The notes beneath the pieces were generated by a model. That model searched no databases and had not been told where the DNA came from. It was given only the letters and a program-made list of their open reading frames with translations. Made by a program: the position numbers and the translations under genes. 64,000 bases of DNA from an uncultured Bacteroidales bacterium (GTDB lineage: Bacteria; Bacteroidota; Bacteroidia; Bacteroidales; P3), in assembly GCA_905233895.1 (NCBI GenBank), contig CAJOFL010000002.1:1-64000 (forward strand), written 5' to 3'. This document shows, piece after piece, positions 42,613-50,657 of this stretch (position 1 is its first letter; each line of letters starts with the position of its first letter).

Positions 42613-43635
42613 TCATTTGAGATATTCTTTCAGTTTTGATGCCAGTACATAAGCCAGTTTAGGTGGTACGGCATTCCCCACTATCAAGTTTTTACCCTGT
42701 TTGGATGTTGATACAAACTCATAGTTGTCGGGGAAGGTCTGCAGGCGCATTGCTTCCCTTAAGGTTATTATACGGTCGTACTTGTAGTGGATGTTGCATC
42801 CGACATTAGGCCGGTTGAAGTAGGTGTTAATCGTGTATGCAGGCTTGTCGTGCCGCATGCGGCCGTAGCAGGTTGTATGGCCGCCTTCTCGTTTCAGACG
42901 TCGTATCCTTGCTGACGGAACGTCGTCGGGGATGTCCATATAGTTGCCCCCAGGTTTGACATGGGCGCAGATGTATTTGTCCAGCTGGCTCATCGTGGGA
43001 TATTCGTGTTCTGTCACCATCTCTGAAGTGCCAACTTCGGGCAAATCGCCTATGGCACTCTCCACGCAAACATACTTGTGTTTGCCATTGGCTCCGTCTT
43101 CTGAATGTGTTGTTTCCGGGAATACAAATTTGCCTTTCTTTAATCCAACGATAATCACGCGTTTCCTTAATTGCGGAATGCCGTACTCGGCTGCGTTTAC
43201 CAGTTTCCAGGTGACGTTGTATCCAATCTTGCCGAATGCTTTCAGTAATTTATCTATAATCTTGTTGCCTTTACTGTCCTTAGCCGACAAAAGCCCTATT
43301 ACGTTCTCGAACAGGAATGCTTTTGGGGATAGTTTTTTGATTATATCCAGATAGCGCCATACAAGTTGGCCACGGGCGTCGTCACACTGCCTTTTGCCGG
43401 CAAGGGAGAACGATTGGCACGGAGGTCCACCGATTACCACGTCGGCATGTGGGATTATGTTTATGTCGACAGCCATGAGGTCACCACAAAATATCTCATC
43501 GCCTACATTTTTTTTGTAGGTGTTGACGGCATCCTTATTGTTGTCGATGGCCCATATAATATCATAACCGGCTTGCTTGAAGCCGAGGTCGAGACCGCCA
43601 CCTCCTGAGAATAGACTGACAACCTTATTTCCCAT
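42613..43635 (-). CDS. DNA (cytosine-5-)-methyltransferase
   Basis: A 340-residue C5 methyltransferase. Motif I is SLFSGGGGLDLGFKQAGYD. Motif IV, with the catalytic Cys (C73), is GGPPCQSFSLAGKR. Motif VI is FLFENVIGL and motif VIII QLRKRVIIVGLKK. The target-recognition region is about 190-260, and motif X ends the protein (GNAVPPKLAYVLA). It methylates cytosine in a sequence not predictable by eye. The 11-nt overlap with the upstream N6 gene and the 1-nt gap to the fusion gene show one transcription unit. Confidence 0.95.
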   Translation of the reverse strand: MGNKVVSLFSGGGGLDLGFKQAGYDIIWAIDNNKDAVNTYKKNVGDEIFCGDLMAVDINIIPHADVVIGGPPCQSFSLAGKRQCDDARGQLVWRYLDIIKKLSPKAFLFENVIGLLSAKDSKGNKIIDKLLKAFGKIGYNVTWKLVNAAEYGIPQLRKRVIIVGLKKGKFVFPETTHSEDGANGKHKYVCVESAIGDLPEVGTSEMVTEHEYPTMSQLDKYICAHVKPGGNYMDIPDDVPSARIRRLKREGGHTTCYGRMRHDKPAYTINTYFNRPNVGCNIHYKYDRIITLREAMRLQTFPDNYEFVSTSKQGKNLIVGNAVPPKLAYVLASKLKEYLK

Positions 43636-45070
43636 AGCCGTTGAGACGTTTGTTTTTCAGGTTATCGTATTGTTTGCGGACATTGCGAGTGCCGAAATAT
43701 GGATAGAGCAGGTCGGATATTCGGTCTATGGCCGTTGTGTCAGAGGTGGCGATAAGTTCTTGGGCCATCGACACAAGCAGGCTTTGGTCGTCTTGATTGA
43801 TGGATTCAATGGCCGGTATTACAATGTCGTCCAAATCATACTTTTGGATTTTGAGAACACCGCTGCCATAAGTCTTTCCGCAACGTTCCAGCTGAGCATA
43901 TACATGATAGTTGTTAAGTAGGGCGAAAAGTAGCAAGGGATTGTGTTTGGATGTTATCATGTAGAAGTTGTCACGCACATTACGCTTGCCGTCGTTCAGG
44001 ATGAACCGTATGTTCTTCCGCACGATATATGGGAACACAATCTGTGCAGCATCAGGCACTGGGATTAGATACCATGTATCGTTGCGTTCAATCATTCTCT
44101 TCAATGCCTTTGGTCTCCCCTGCTTTACGATTTCTGCGGCGCAGTTCTGTAGGTAATCACGTTCCTCGTTGTTCAGCCGACATGTCTTGGAAAGGGCTAA
44201 CAGTTTGTCTGTCTTGCAATGCTTAGTGGAATAACCGTTGATATTCCTTGGCGATGATACTATTCCCGCAAGATGGCATTGTGATATTAACGGCGGGTTG
44301 ACAAATATCCTGTTTGCCCCAGTGGTAATCCCGCGCCGTATTGTCGCTATAGATTTGAGCTGCACAAGGCCTTTGGAATGTTTTGTTTTAGGTTTGCGAT
44401 TCCCCTTGACCGATAGAGTATCACCGTCAATATACAGATGCTTGTATGCGGGAGTCTTGTGCAATCCTTTAACAAACTTTAGTATACATACATCCACCAT
44501 TGGAGAGCCTTCGAAGGGGTTGCCTTTGATTTCAATGAAGTCGGTAATGCTTCCGTTGTGATGCAACTGCTCCTGGAACTGGCGTCCGACTGGGGTATTG
44601 ACCCATGTGTTGGGGAAGATGGCTATCAGCTCGCCTTCGTCGCGAAGCAGCGTGACGGCCTTGAGAATGAAGTATATGTAAAGGTTAGCACGGCCAGATA
44701 CTGACATCTTTCCTTGGTTGCATACAGCTTGTAGCTTCTTTTTTGTGACTCCCAGTGGTGCAAGTGCGTCAATTTCTTCGTGGCGCACATAAGGCGGATT
44801 CATTATAATGCCGTCGTAGTGCTTCTCTATGTCGAAGAAATCCTCATGACGCAAAGTGCAGCGTTTGGAGTTTGGGTTGGCAAAATGGCGAAACGACGCT
44901 CTGTCTATTTCCACGCCATCCACGATGAAGCCAGTATTTGCAAGAAGGCTTTCCACGAAAACGCCGTGCCCGAAACATGGGTCAAGTACACGCGAATGGC
45001 CGGACAGGGAGAACAGGCTCACCATAAAGTCGGCGACGATTCTTTTCGTATATACTTGACCCAGGTTCAT
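43625..45070 (-). CDS. N6-adenine DNA methyltransferase, TaqI/Eco57I-like
   Basis: A 481-residue methyltransferase. Motif I is LDPCFGHGVFVESLL (D30 on) and the catalytic motif NPPYVRHEE (residues 91-94). The C-terminal TRD region has the pattern LKSIATIRRGITTGANRIFV. No nuclease domain is fused. It is first in the three-gene locus and starts 7 nt after the pspC stop, so it may be read from upstream promoters. Confidence 0.92.
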   Translation of the reverse strand: MNLGQVYTKRIVADFMVSLFSLSGHSRVLDPCFGHGVFVESLLANTGFIVDGVEIDRASFRHFANPNSKRCTLRHEDFFDIEKHYDGIIMNPPYVRHEEIDALAPLGVTKKKLQAVCNQGKMSVSGRANLYIYFILKAVTLLRDEGELIAIFPNTWVNTPVGRQFQEQLHHNGSITDFIEIKGNPFEGSPMVDVCILKFVKGLHKTPAYKHLYIDGDTLSVKGNRKPKTKHSKGLVQLKSIATIRRGITTGANRIFVNPPLISQCHLAGIVSSPRNINGYSTKHCKTDKLLALSKTCRLNNEERDYLQNCAAEIVKQGRPKALKRMIERNDTWYLIPVPDAAQIVFPYIVRKNIRFILNDGKRNVRDNFYMITSKHNPLLLFALLNNYHVYAQLERCGKTYGSGVLKIQKYDLDDIVIPAIESINQDDQSLLVSMAQELIATSDTTAIDRISDLLYPYFGTRNVRKQYDNLKNKRLNGYGK

Positions 45071-45077
45071 CGGCTGG

Positions 45078-45281
45078 TTATTGCTGGAGGCGGTTGTCCT
45101 CGGGGGCGGCGATCCAGATAATGAGGTAGGCCCAAAAGCCTAGGCTACCGCAGATAAGGGCGATAAGGAAGAGGATGCGGATGACGGTGGGGTCGACGTT
45201 GAGGTATTTGGCGACACCGCCGCAGACGCCGGCAATCTTGCGGTCGGTGATGCTGCGCGTCAGGCGTTTGTAACTTTCCAT
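45078..45281 (-). CDS. PspC domain membrane protein
   Basis: A 67-residue protein that is almost entirely a PspC domain: RSITDRKIAGVCGGVAKYL, DPTVIRILFLIALI and WAYLIIWIAAPEDN. PspC proteins sense membrane stress in the Psp response, although many small Bacteroidetes versions stand alone. No PspA or PspB gene is present. It lies 20 nt after the M3 peptidase gene and directly before the methyltransferase locus. Confidence 0.9.
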   Translation of the reverse strand: MESYKRLTRSITDRKIAGVCGGVAKYLNVDPTVIRILFLIALICGSLGFWAYLIIWIAAPEDNRLQQ

Positions 45282-45301
45282 AGTATTTTTGATTTATGTT
45301 T

Positions 45302-47341
45302 TCAAAGCATTCCTTTGCGTTTAAGTAGGGCCTTGGGCGAGGGGTCTTTGCCTCGGAAGGCACGATAGAGGTCCATGGGCTCGACGGTGTTGCCGCTCTC
45401 GAGGAGGTGACGGAATTTGGCGGCCAGTTCGGGGTTGAAGAGGTCGCCGCTCTCAGCAAAGGCCTCGAAGGCGTCAGCGTCGAGGATGGCAGTCCAGGTG
45501 TAGGAGTAGTAGCCGGCATCGTAGCCAGTGGTGAAGATGTGCTGGAAGTAGGGGCTGCGGTAGCGGCTGATGATTTCGGGTATAAGGCCGATGCTGTTGA
45601 GGTACTGTTCTTCGAAAGCCAGCGGGTCGATGTACTTGTTATCCTTAATGGAATGGTATTCCATGTCGAGCAGCGAGGCTGCGAGGAGCTCGGTGGTTAT
45701 GAATCCCTGGCCATAGGTGGCGGCTGCTTCAATCTTCTTGATTAGTTCGTCGGGGATGGCCTCGCCGGTCTGATAATGTTTGGCGTAGGTCTTCATCACC
45801 TGCGGGTGGCGGCACCAGTTCTCCATAATCTGCGAGGGGAGTTCGACGAAGTCACGCGGCACGTTGGTGCCGGCCAGTGAGGGATAGGTGCATTTGGAGA
45901 GGAGTCCGTGGAGGGCGTGGCCGAATTCGTGGAAGAGGGTCTCGCTCTCGTCGAAGTTGAGCAGTGAGGGCTTGTCGGCGGTGGGTTTGGTGAAGTTGCA
46001 GACCACCTGGATGATGGGGATGATGTTGTTGCCGTCGAGGTCGCGGTATTGACCGCGGAATTCGGTCATCCAGGCACCGCTGCGCTTGCTGGCGCGGGGG
46101 TGGAAGTCCATGTAAAGGATGCCGATTACATTGTCGCCGTCCTTGACTTCGAAGGCACGGGCCTCTTTGTCATAGGAGGGCAGGTCGGTGCGTTCGGTGA
46201 AGGTGAGACCGTAGAGTTTGTTGGCCACCATGAAGGCGCCTTTGCGGACGCTGTCGAGCGAGAAATAGGGGCGCACTTCGGCATCGTCGAGGGCGTAGCG
46301 TTCGGCACGGAGTTTCTCGCTATAGTAGCGCCAATCCCACGGCTGAAGCTTGGCACCGGGCTCGTCTTTCTCGAGCATGGCCTGGTAGAGGTCGCGCTCC
46401 TGCTTGGCGAGTTTGAGGGCTGGGGTCCAGATGTCCATGAGGCATTTGTGTACGTTGGCGGGATTCTTGGCGAGGCAGTCGTCGAGCACCCAGTCGGCAT
46501 GTGTGGGGAAGCCGAGGATGTTGGCTCGCTCGAGGCGCAGGTTGACGAGGGTGTCGATTATCTTTGTGTTGTCGTATTCGCCCTCTTTGCAGCGGTCGGT
46601 GAATGCATGCCATACCTCCTCGCGGAGCTTGCGGTCGGGGCAGGTCTGCATGAAGGGTTCCCAGGTGGGCATGTCGAGGGTTACCTTGGTGCCGTCTTCC
46701 AGTTCCTTGCTGTAGGCGTTGGTGGCCTTCAGAACGTTCTGTGCGAAGCGCATGGTGAGCGAGGCTATCTTCTCGTTTAGTTCGCGGAAGCGGGCCTGCT
46801 TCTCTTCGGGAACGTTGGCGCCGCTGCGGACGAATCCTTTGTAGGTCTCTTCGAGGAGACGGGCCTGTTCGGCCTTGAGGTCGAGGCTGCCGCTTTGGAG
46901 CTGGTCGTAGACTGCCTTGATGCGGGCGAAAAGGCCGGCGTTGAGGGCGATGTCGTCGCCGTGGGCCGAAAGGAGGGGTGTGACTTCTTCTTCGATGGCT
47001 TCCATCTCAGGGCTGTTCTCGCACTCGGAGAGGTTGAAGAAGACGCCGCTGACCTCCTTGAGGAGGCGGCCGCTGTACTCGTAGGCGAGGATGGTGTTCT
47101 CGAAGGTGGGTGCCTCGGGGTTGTTCACTATGGCCTCGATTTCGGCCTTTTGTTGTGCCATGCCTTCGCGGAAGGCGGGCATGTAGTGTTCGGTCTTGAT
47201 ACGACCGAAGTCAGGAATCTCGTAGGGAGTGTTCCAGGGTGAGAGGAAGGGGTTCTCCATGTTCTTTTTGTCTTTACAGCCGGTGAGCGCCAGTGAGGCG
47301 AGGACGGCTATTGTTGCGATTGTTTTACAAGTCCTTTGCAT
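45302..47341 (-). CDS. M3 family dipeptidyl carboxypeptidase (Dcp-like) lipoprotein
   Basis: A 679-residue zinc peptidase. The signal MQRTCKTIATIAVLASLALTGC is a lipoprotein leader. The helical N-terminal half (about 40-450) precedes the M3 catalytic motif FHEFGHALHGLLS and the downstream MENWCRHPQVMK. Dcp removes dipeptides from C-termini of periplasmic peptides. The first 34 nt overlap the end of the upstream TlpA-like gene. Confidence 0.93.
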   Translation of the reverse strand: MQRTCKTIATIAVLASLALTGCKDKKNMENPFLSPWNTPYEIPDFGRIKTEHYMPAFREGMAQQKAEIEAIVNNPEAPTFENTILAYEYSGRLLKEVSGVFFNLSECENSPEMEAIEEEVTPLLSAHGDDIALNAGLFARIKAVYDQLQSGSLDLKAEQARLLEETYKGFVRSGANVPEEKQARFRELNEKIASLTMRFAQNVLKATNAYSKELEDGTKVTLDMPTWEPFMQTCPDRKLREEVWHAFTDRCKEGEYDNTKIIDTLVNLRLERANILGFPTHADWVLDDCLAKNPANVHKCLMDIWTPALKLAKQERDLYQAMLEKDEPGAKLQPWDWRYYSEKLRAERYALDDAEVRPYFSLDSVRKGAFMVANKLYGLTFTERTDLPSYDKEARAFEVKDGDNVIGILYMDFHPRASKRSGAWMTEFRGQYRDLDGNNIIPIIQVVCNFTKPTADKPSLLNFDESETLFHEFGHALHGLLSKCTYPSLAGTNVPRDFVELPSQIMENWCRHPQVMKTYAKHYQTGEAIPDELIKKIEAAATYGQGFITTELLAASLLDMEYHSIKDNKYIDPLAFEEQYLNSIGLIPEIISRYRSPYFQHIFTTGYDAGYYSYTWTAILDADAFEAFAESGDLFNPELAAKFRHLLESGNTVEPMDLYRAFRGKDPSPKALLKRKGML

Positions 47342-48720
47342 ATGTCTCTGAATAATTGTGCGTTCAGTTTCTTGGCCACGAAGGTGTGCTTTTTGTTTTC
47401 AATGAGGTAGATCTGTGGCGTCGACTGGATGTCGTAGACCTCTCGCCAGTCGACGTTGGCCTCGGCTCCGTTGAGGTTGATCCAGCGGCGGCTGGTCATG
47501 CCGTGCTCGGCGAGGAATTTCTTCCATTTCTTGATGGTGCCCTCGTCGGGTTCGCTGAGGATGGCGAAGGCGGTGAGGTCGAGGGAATCCTGGTATTCGT
47601 TGAAGACCTGGTAGAGGGCGGGTATTATATCGCGGCAGTGGCCGCAGGTGGGGCTCCAGAAGACTAGGAGGGTGTATTCGCCGCGCATGCGGTGGAGTGA
47701 GTAGGCGAGGTGGTTGGTGTCGAAGAGTATGAGTTCGGGGGCTTCGCGGCCGACGAGGAGGCGTTCCCACTTGGTGGCGCGCTCGACGTTTTCGTCAATG
47801 GCCGAGGGGTCGAACCATTCGGATGCCTTGCCAGTGGCGAAGTATCGCATGACGAGGTGTACGTAGACCTCGTCGTAGACCATGATGTTGCTCTGGAGGA
47901 AGTAGTCGGTCATCTTGTAGATTAGCCATTTGTTGACCTCGACAGAAGGTTCGGAACGGTCGATGAGAGTGTCGAGCCTGGGGCAGATCATCTCGGGCGG
48001 CCAGGCGCGCATGAATTTTTCCACATAGTCCATCACGCGCTGGTAGAAGACGGGCTTGGGGGTGCGGACCAGGAAGTCATCGTCGAGCGGCATGTGGTCG
48101 AAGTAGTGGTCCATCACGTAGTCGTAGCGTTCGCGCGGGGTCATCTTGGTGCCGTCGGCTTTCTCGGCGGGCACGTCGATGTCCTTGATGGCGTACATCA
48201 TCTTCGAAATCATTGCCTCGGGATGGCGCTTTATGACATCCATCGAGATAGTGTCGATCTTGAGTTGCAGCTGGTCGATGCGTTCCGCCCGGGCAGCCGA
48301 ATCGGGAATGCTCTTGCTCTCCTCAATCTCGCGGTAGATGGTCTCGGTTGCACGTTTGTAGTTGAAGAACACCTCGTTCTGTTTCGATCCTTTGACGCGC
48401 ATGTTCATCGTCCAGGAACGCTCGTCGGTATAGAAGCGGAAGTTGGGCTTCTCGTGGTAAATGACGAACTCGACGTAGCGGTTCTTGTTGTTGGTGAAGA
48501 AATAGAGGCCAGGGAGCAGTTCCCGGTCGCCCTCGAACACAAAGTGGCCCTTGCCGTCGTTGAAGGCTGTGTCGGCGATGCGTTCTGTGTTGGCATAATA
48601 GAAACAGAGGAGCATCATCGAGTCGCGGTTGCCGTCGATGTCGAGGGTTATCTTGTATGCGGGTTTGCCGAATGCCGCCAGCGGAAGCATCATCAGCAAG
48701 GCTATGATTAGGCGTCTCAT
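47308..48720 (-). CDS. TlpA-like thiol:disulfide protein with N-terminal DUF4369/5106-type region
   Basis: A 470-residue exported protein (MRRLIIALLMMLPLAAFG). Residues 20-310 match the beta/helical region commonly placed before Bacteroidetes thioredoxin domains. The C-terminal thioredoxin fold (about 325-465) has LVFWSPTCGHCRDIIP with an SPTCGHC active site, and a cis-Pro stretch STPQIYLIE. It probably works as a periplasmic disulfide reductase. A 34-nt overlap with the downstream M3 gene suggests coupled translation. Confidence 0.88.
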   Translation of the reverse strand: MRRLIIALLMMLPLAAFGKPAYKITLDIDGNRDSMMLLCFYYANTERIADTAFNDGKGHFVFEGDRELLPGLYFFTNNKNRYVEFVIYHEKPNFRFYTDERSWTMNMRVKGSKQNEVFFNYKRATETIYREIEESKSIPDSAARAERIDQLQLKIDTISMDVIKRHPEAMISKMMYAIKDIDVPAEKADGTKMTPRERYDYVMDHYFDHMPLDDDFLVRTPKPVFYQRVMDYVEKFMRAWPPEMICPRLDTLIDRSEPSVEVNKWLIYKMTDYFLQSNIMVYDEVYVHLVMRYFATGKASEWFDPSAIDENVERATKWERLLVGREAPELILFDTNHLAYSLHRMRGEYTLLVFWSPTCGHCRDIIPALYQVFNEYQDSLDLTAFAILSEPDEGTIKKWKKFLAEHGMTSRRWINLNGAEANVDWREVYDIQSTPQIYLIENKKHTFVAKKLNAQLFRDICKGLVKQSQQ

Positions 48721-48800
48721 TTTTTATAAATTTTATTTATAACGTCGTGACGCGCGAATTATTGTGTGGCCTCCGAAGAAAAAAAATAGGGGTAGGAGTA

Positions 48801-48850
48801 GGGCAGGCGTTGATCAGGCGTTGATCAGGCGTTGATCAGGCGAGGGTGGG
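48801..48850. repeat. Intergenic repeat A, copy 3 (tandem part only)
   Basis: GGGCAGG start, three exact CAGGCGTTGAT units (48804-48836), then CAGGCGAGGGTGGG. The TTTTAACATT flank of copies 1 and 2 is missing. It lies between two minus-strand genes, so it is not tied to a divergent promoter. Confidence 0.9.
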
Positions 48851-48870
48851 TTTAATGTACTGTAAAATAG

Positions 48871-50175
48871 TTATTTACCGATGCAGAATCTTCCGAAGAT
48901 GCTGGATAACAGGTCGTTGGAGGTTATCTCACCAGTGATGGTTCCCAGATGGTAAATGGCGTCTCGCAAATCTACGGCCACTAGGTCGGTAGGCGTTCCG
49001 GCTTCCAGACCCGCCTTGACGTTGGCAAGAGCCTGTGCCACAAGGCGCAGGGCGTCGCGATGGCGCACGTTGGTAAGCATCACGTCGGAGGTGACTGTTG
49101 CGCTCATTTTGCTGAGCATTAATACTTTAAGTTCATCAATTCCATAGCCCGTCTTGGCCGATACTTCCACGGCGTTGGCGGGGCGGCGGATGGTTTCTCC
49201 CGAACTAAGGAGATCACATTTGTTGTAGACCAATATTGTATCCTTGCCTTCCTTGAGCGGCTCTTCCGCATTATCCGCTGCGGTTGAGTCGATTACGTGT
49301 AGGATAATCAAGGCCTCGTCAATGGCGCGTCTGCTCCGTTCTATGCCGAGGACTTCCACGGGGTCGTTGCTATGGCGCAGGCCGGCGGTGTCGATAAAGC
49401 GGAATGTCAGTCCGTCGATATTGAGAGTCTCCTCGACAGTGTCGCGTGTGGTGCCTGGAACGGAACTTACGATGGCACGGTCGTCATGCAGTAATGCGTT
49501 GAGCAGCGATGACTTGCCGGCGTTCGGACGCCCCACTATTGCCACCGGTATGCCGCGTTTTACAGCGTTACCCATGGCGAATGAAGATATGAGCGACGTG
49601 AGATGTGAGTCGAGTTCTGCAATCAGTTGGTTCAGATGTGTGCGGTCGGCAAATTCGACATCCTCCTGACTAAAGTCCAACTCCAACTCCATAAGGCTGG
49701 TAAGATCGAGCAATTCCTGCCTTAAAGCCTTCAGTTGTTCGGCGTAACCGCCGCGCAGCTGGCTTACAGCCAGCCGGTGCTGTGCCGGTGTTACCGCCTC
49801 GATAAGGTCGGCAACAGCTTCAGCCTGCGAGAGATTCATCCGGCCGTTGAGGAAAGCCCTCATGGTGAACTCGCCAGGTTCTGCCATTCGAGCTCCGCTG
49901 TCGACAAGAGATTGGAGGATTGTCTGTTGGATATACACCGAGCCGTGGCAGGAGATTTCCACCGTCGGCTCGCCGCTGTATCCGCGAGGGTACCATATTG
50001 CCACCACGTCGTCCAGTTCACCGAAACGACACCAGGTGGCCGTTCTTGGCTTCAATGACTTGGTTGACAAGTGCTTCAGGGCAATATTAAGTGCGGAATT
50101 GCCGCTTATGCGCACTACGGCTATGCCGCCAGTGCCCGGTGCGGTGGCAACTGCCACTATGGTATCATTGCTCAT
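48871..50175 (-). CDS. mnmE: tRNA modification GTPase MnmE
   Basis: The start MSNDTIVAVATAPGTGG at 50175 replaces the track's start 12 residues earlier, by similarity to the family N-terminus. The 434-residue protein has a formyl-THF-binding N domain, a helical region and a G domain: G1 GRPNAGKSSLLNAL, IVSSVPGTTRDTVE, DTAGLR and VYNKCDLL. The C-terminal FCIGK carries the conserved catalytic Cys motif. With MnmG it installs the carboxymethylaminomethyl group at U34 of certain tRNAs. It overlaps the upstream membrane gene by 11 nt. Confidence 0.95.
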   Translation of the reverse strand: MSNDTIVAVATAPGTGGIAVVRISGNSALNIALKHLSTKSLKPRTATWCRFGELDDVVAIWYPRGYSGEPTVEISCHGSVYIQQTILQSLVDSGARMAEPGEFTMRAFLNGRMNLSQAEAVADLIEAVTPAQHRLAVSQLRGGYAEQLKALRQELLDLTSLMELELDFSQEDVEFADRTHLNQLIAELDSHLTSLISSFAMGNAVKRGIPVAIVGRPNAGKSSLLNALLHDDRAIVSSVPGTTRDTVEETLNIDGLTFRFIDTAGLRHSNDPVEVLGIERSRRAIDEALIILHVIDSTAADNAEEPLKEGKDTILVYNKCDLLSSGETIRRPANAVEVSAKTGYGIDELKVLMLSKMSATVTSDVMLTNVRHRDALRLVAQALANVKAGLEAGTPTDLVAVDLRDAIYHLGTITGEITSNDLLSSIFGRFCIGK

Positions 50176-50656
50176 CGGCAGGGGTATGGTCGTCTGGAAT
50201 GTACCGTTCACCGAACAGCGAACGGCCCTCGTCGTCGGTAAGGCCGAGGTCGATTTTTATGCGGTAGATGTTGGGATAGTTGAGGAACAGTACCAGTGTG
50301 CTTACCATAGCCAGCATAAGTAGTACGGTTCTGCCGCTGAGGAAGGTAAACACACAGAGTATCACCACCACGGCAAGCATCGTCATGTATAGGTCGCGCA
50401 CGTGTTGGGCATAGCCGCTCAGTTTCTTTTCGAGTTTTTCCGACTGCCGCAGTTGTGGTATTTGACGGCGTACTGACAGGAGCATCATGCTTACCGACAA
50501 AATGGCCAGCACTGTTCCTGCAATGACCATCCAGCGTGAGGCACCGGCCATTGGGTGCAACACATTGCAGAGCACTGCGGCCACTATCACCGCCCCCACC
50601 GCCCCCCAAAGGCCGATGGCGGCGTAATGCTTGGTTTTCTTGATGTAATCTTGCAT
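50165..50656 (-). CDS. Four-TM membrane protein, unknown function
   Basis: A 163-residue protein with hydrophobic segments at about 14-32 (AAIGLWGAVGAVIVAAVL), 40-60 (WMVIAGTVLAILSVSMMLLS), 92-110 (LYMTMLAVVVILCVFTFLSG) and 113-130. A charged loop (QIPQLRQSEKLEKKLSG) separates the pairs. I do not recognise the family. It lies 1 nt after uvrA and overlaps mnmE, so all three are likely co-expressed. Confidence 0.75.
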   Translation of the reverse strand: MQDYIKKTKHYAAIGLWGAVGAVIVAAVLCNVLHPMAGASRWMVIAGTVLAILSVSMMLLSVRRQIPQLRQSEKLEKKLSGYAQHVRDLYMTMLAVVVILCVFTFLSGRTVLLMLAMVSTLVLFLNYPNIYRIKIDLGLTDDEGRSLFGERYIPDDHTPADEQ

Positions 50657-50657
50657 G

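Noticed and set aside
40056-45070. DISARM, BREX or type I restriction system
   Set aside because: No helicase, PLD, pglZ, brxC-like ATPase, hsdR or hsdS gene is present in or around the three-gene locus.
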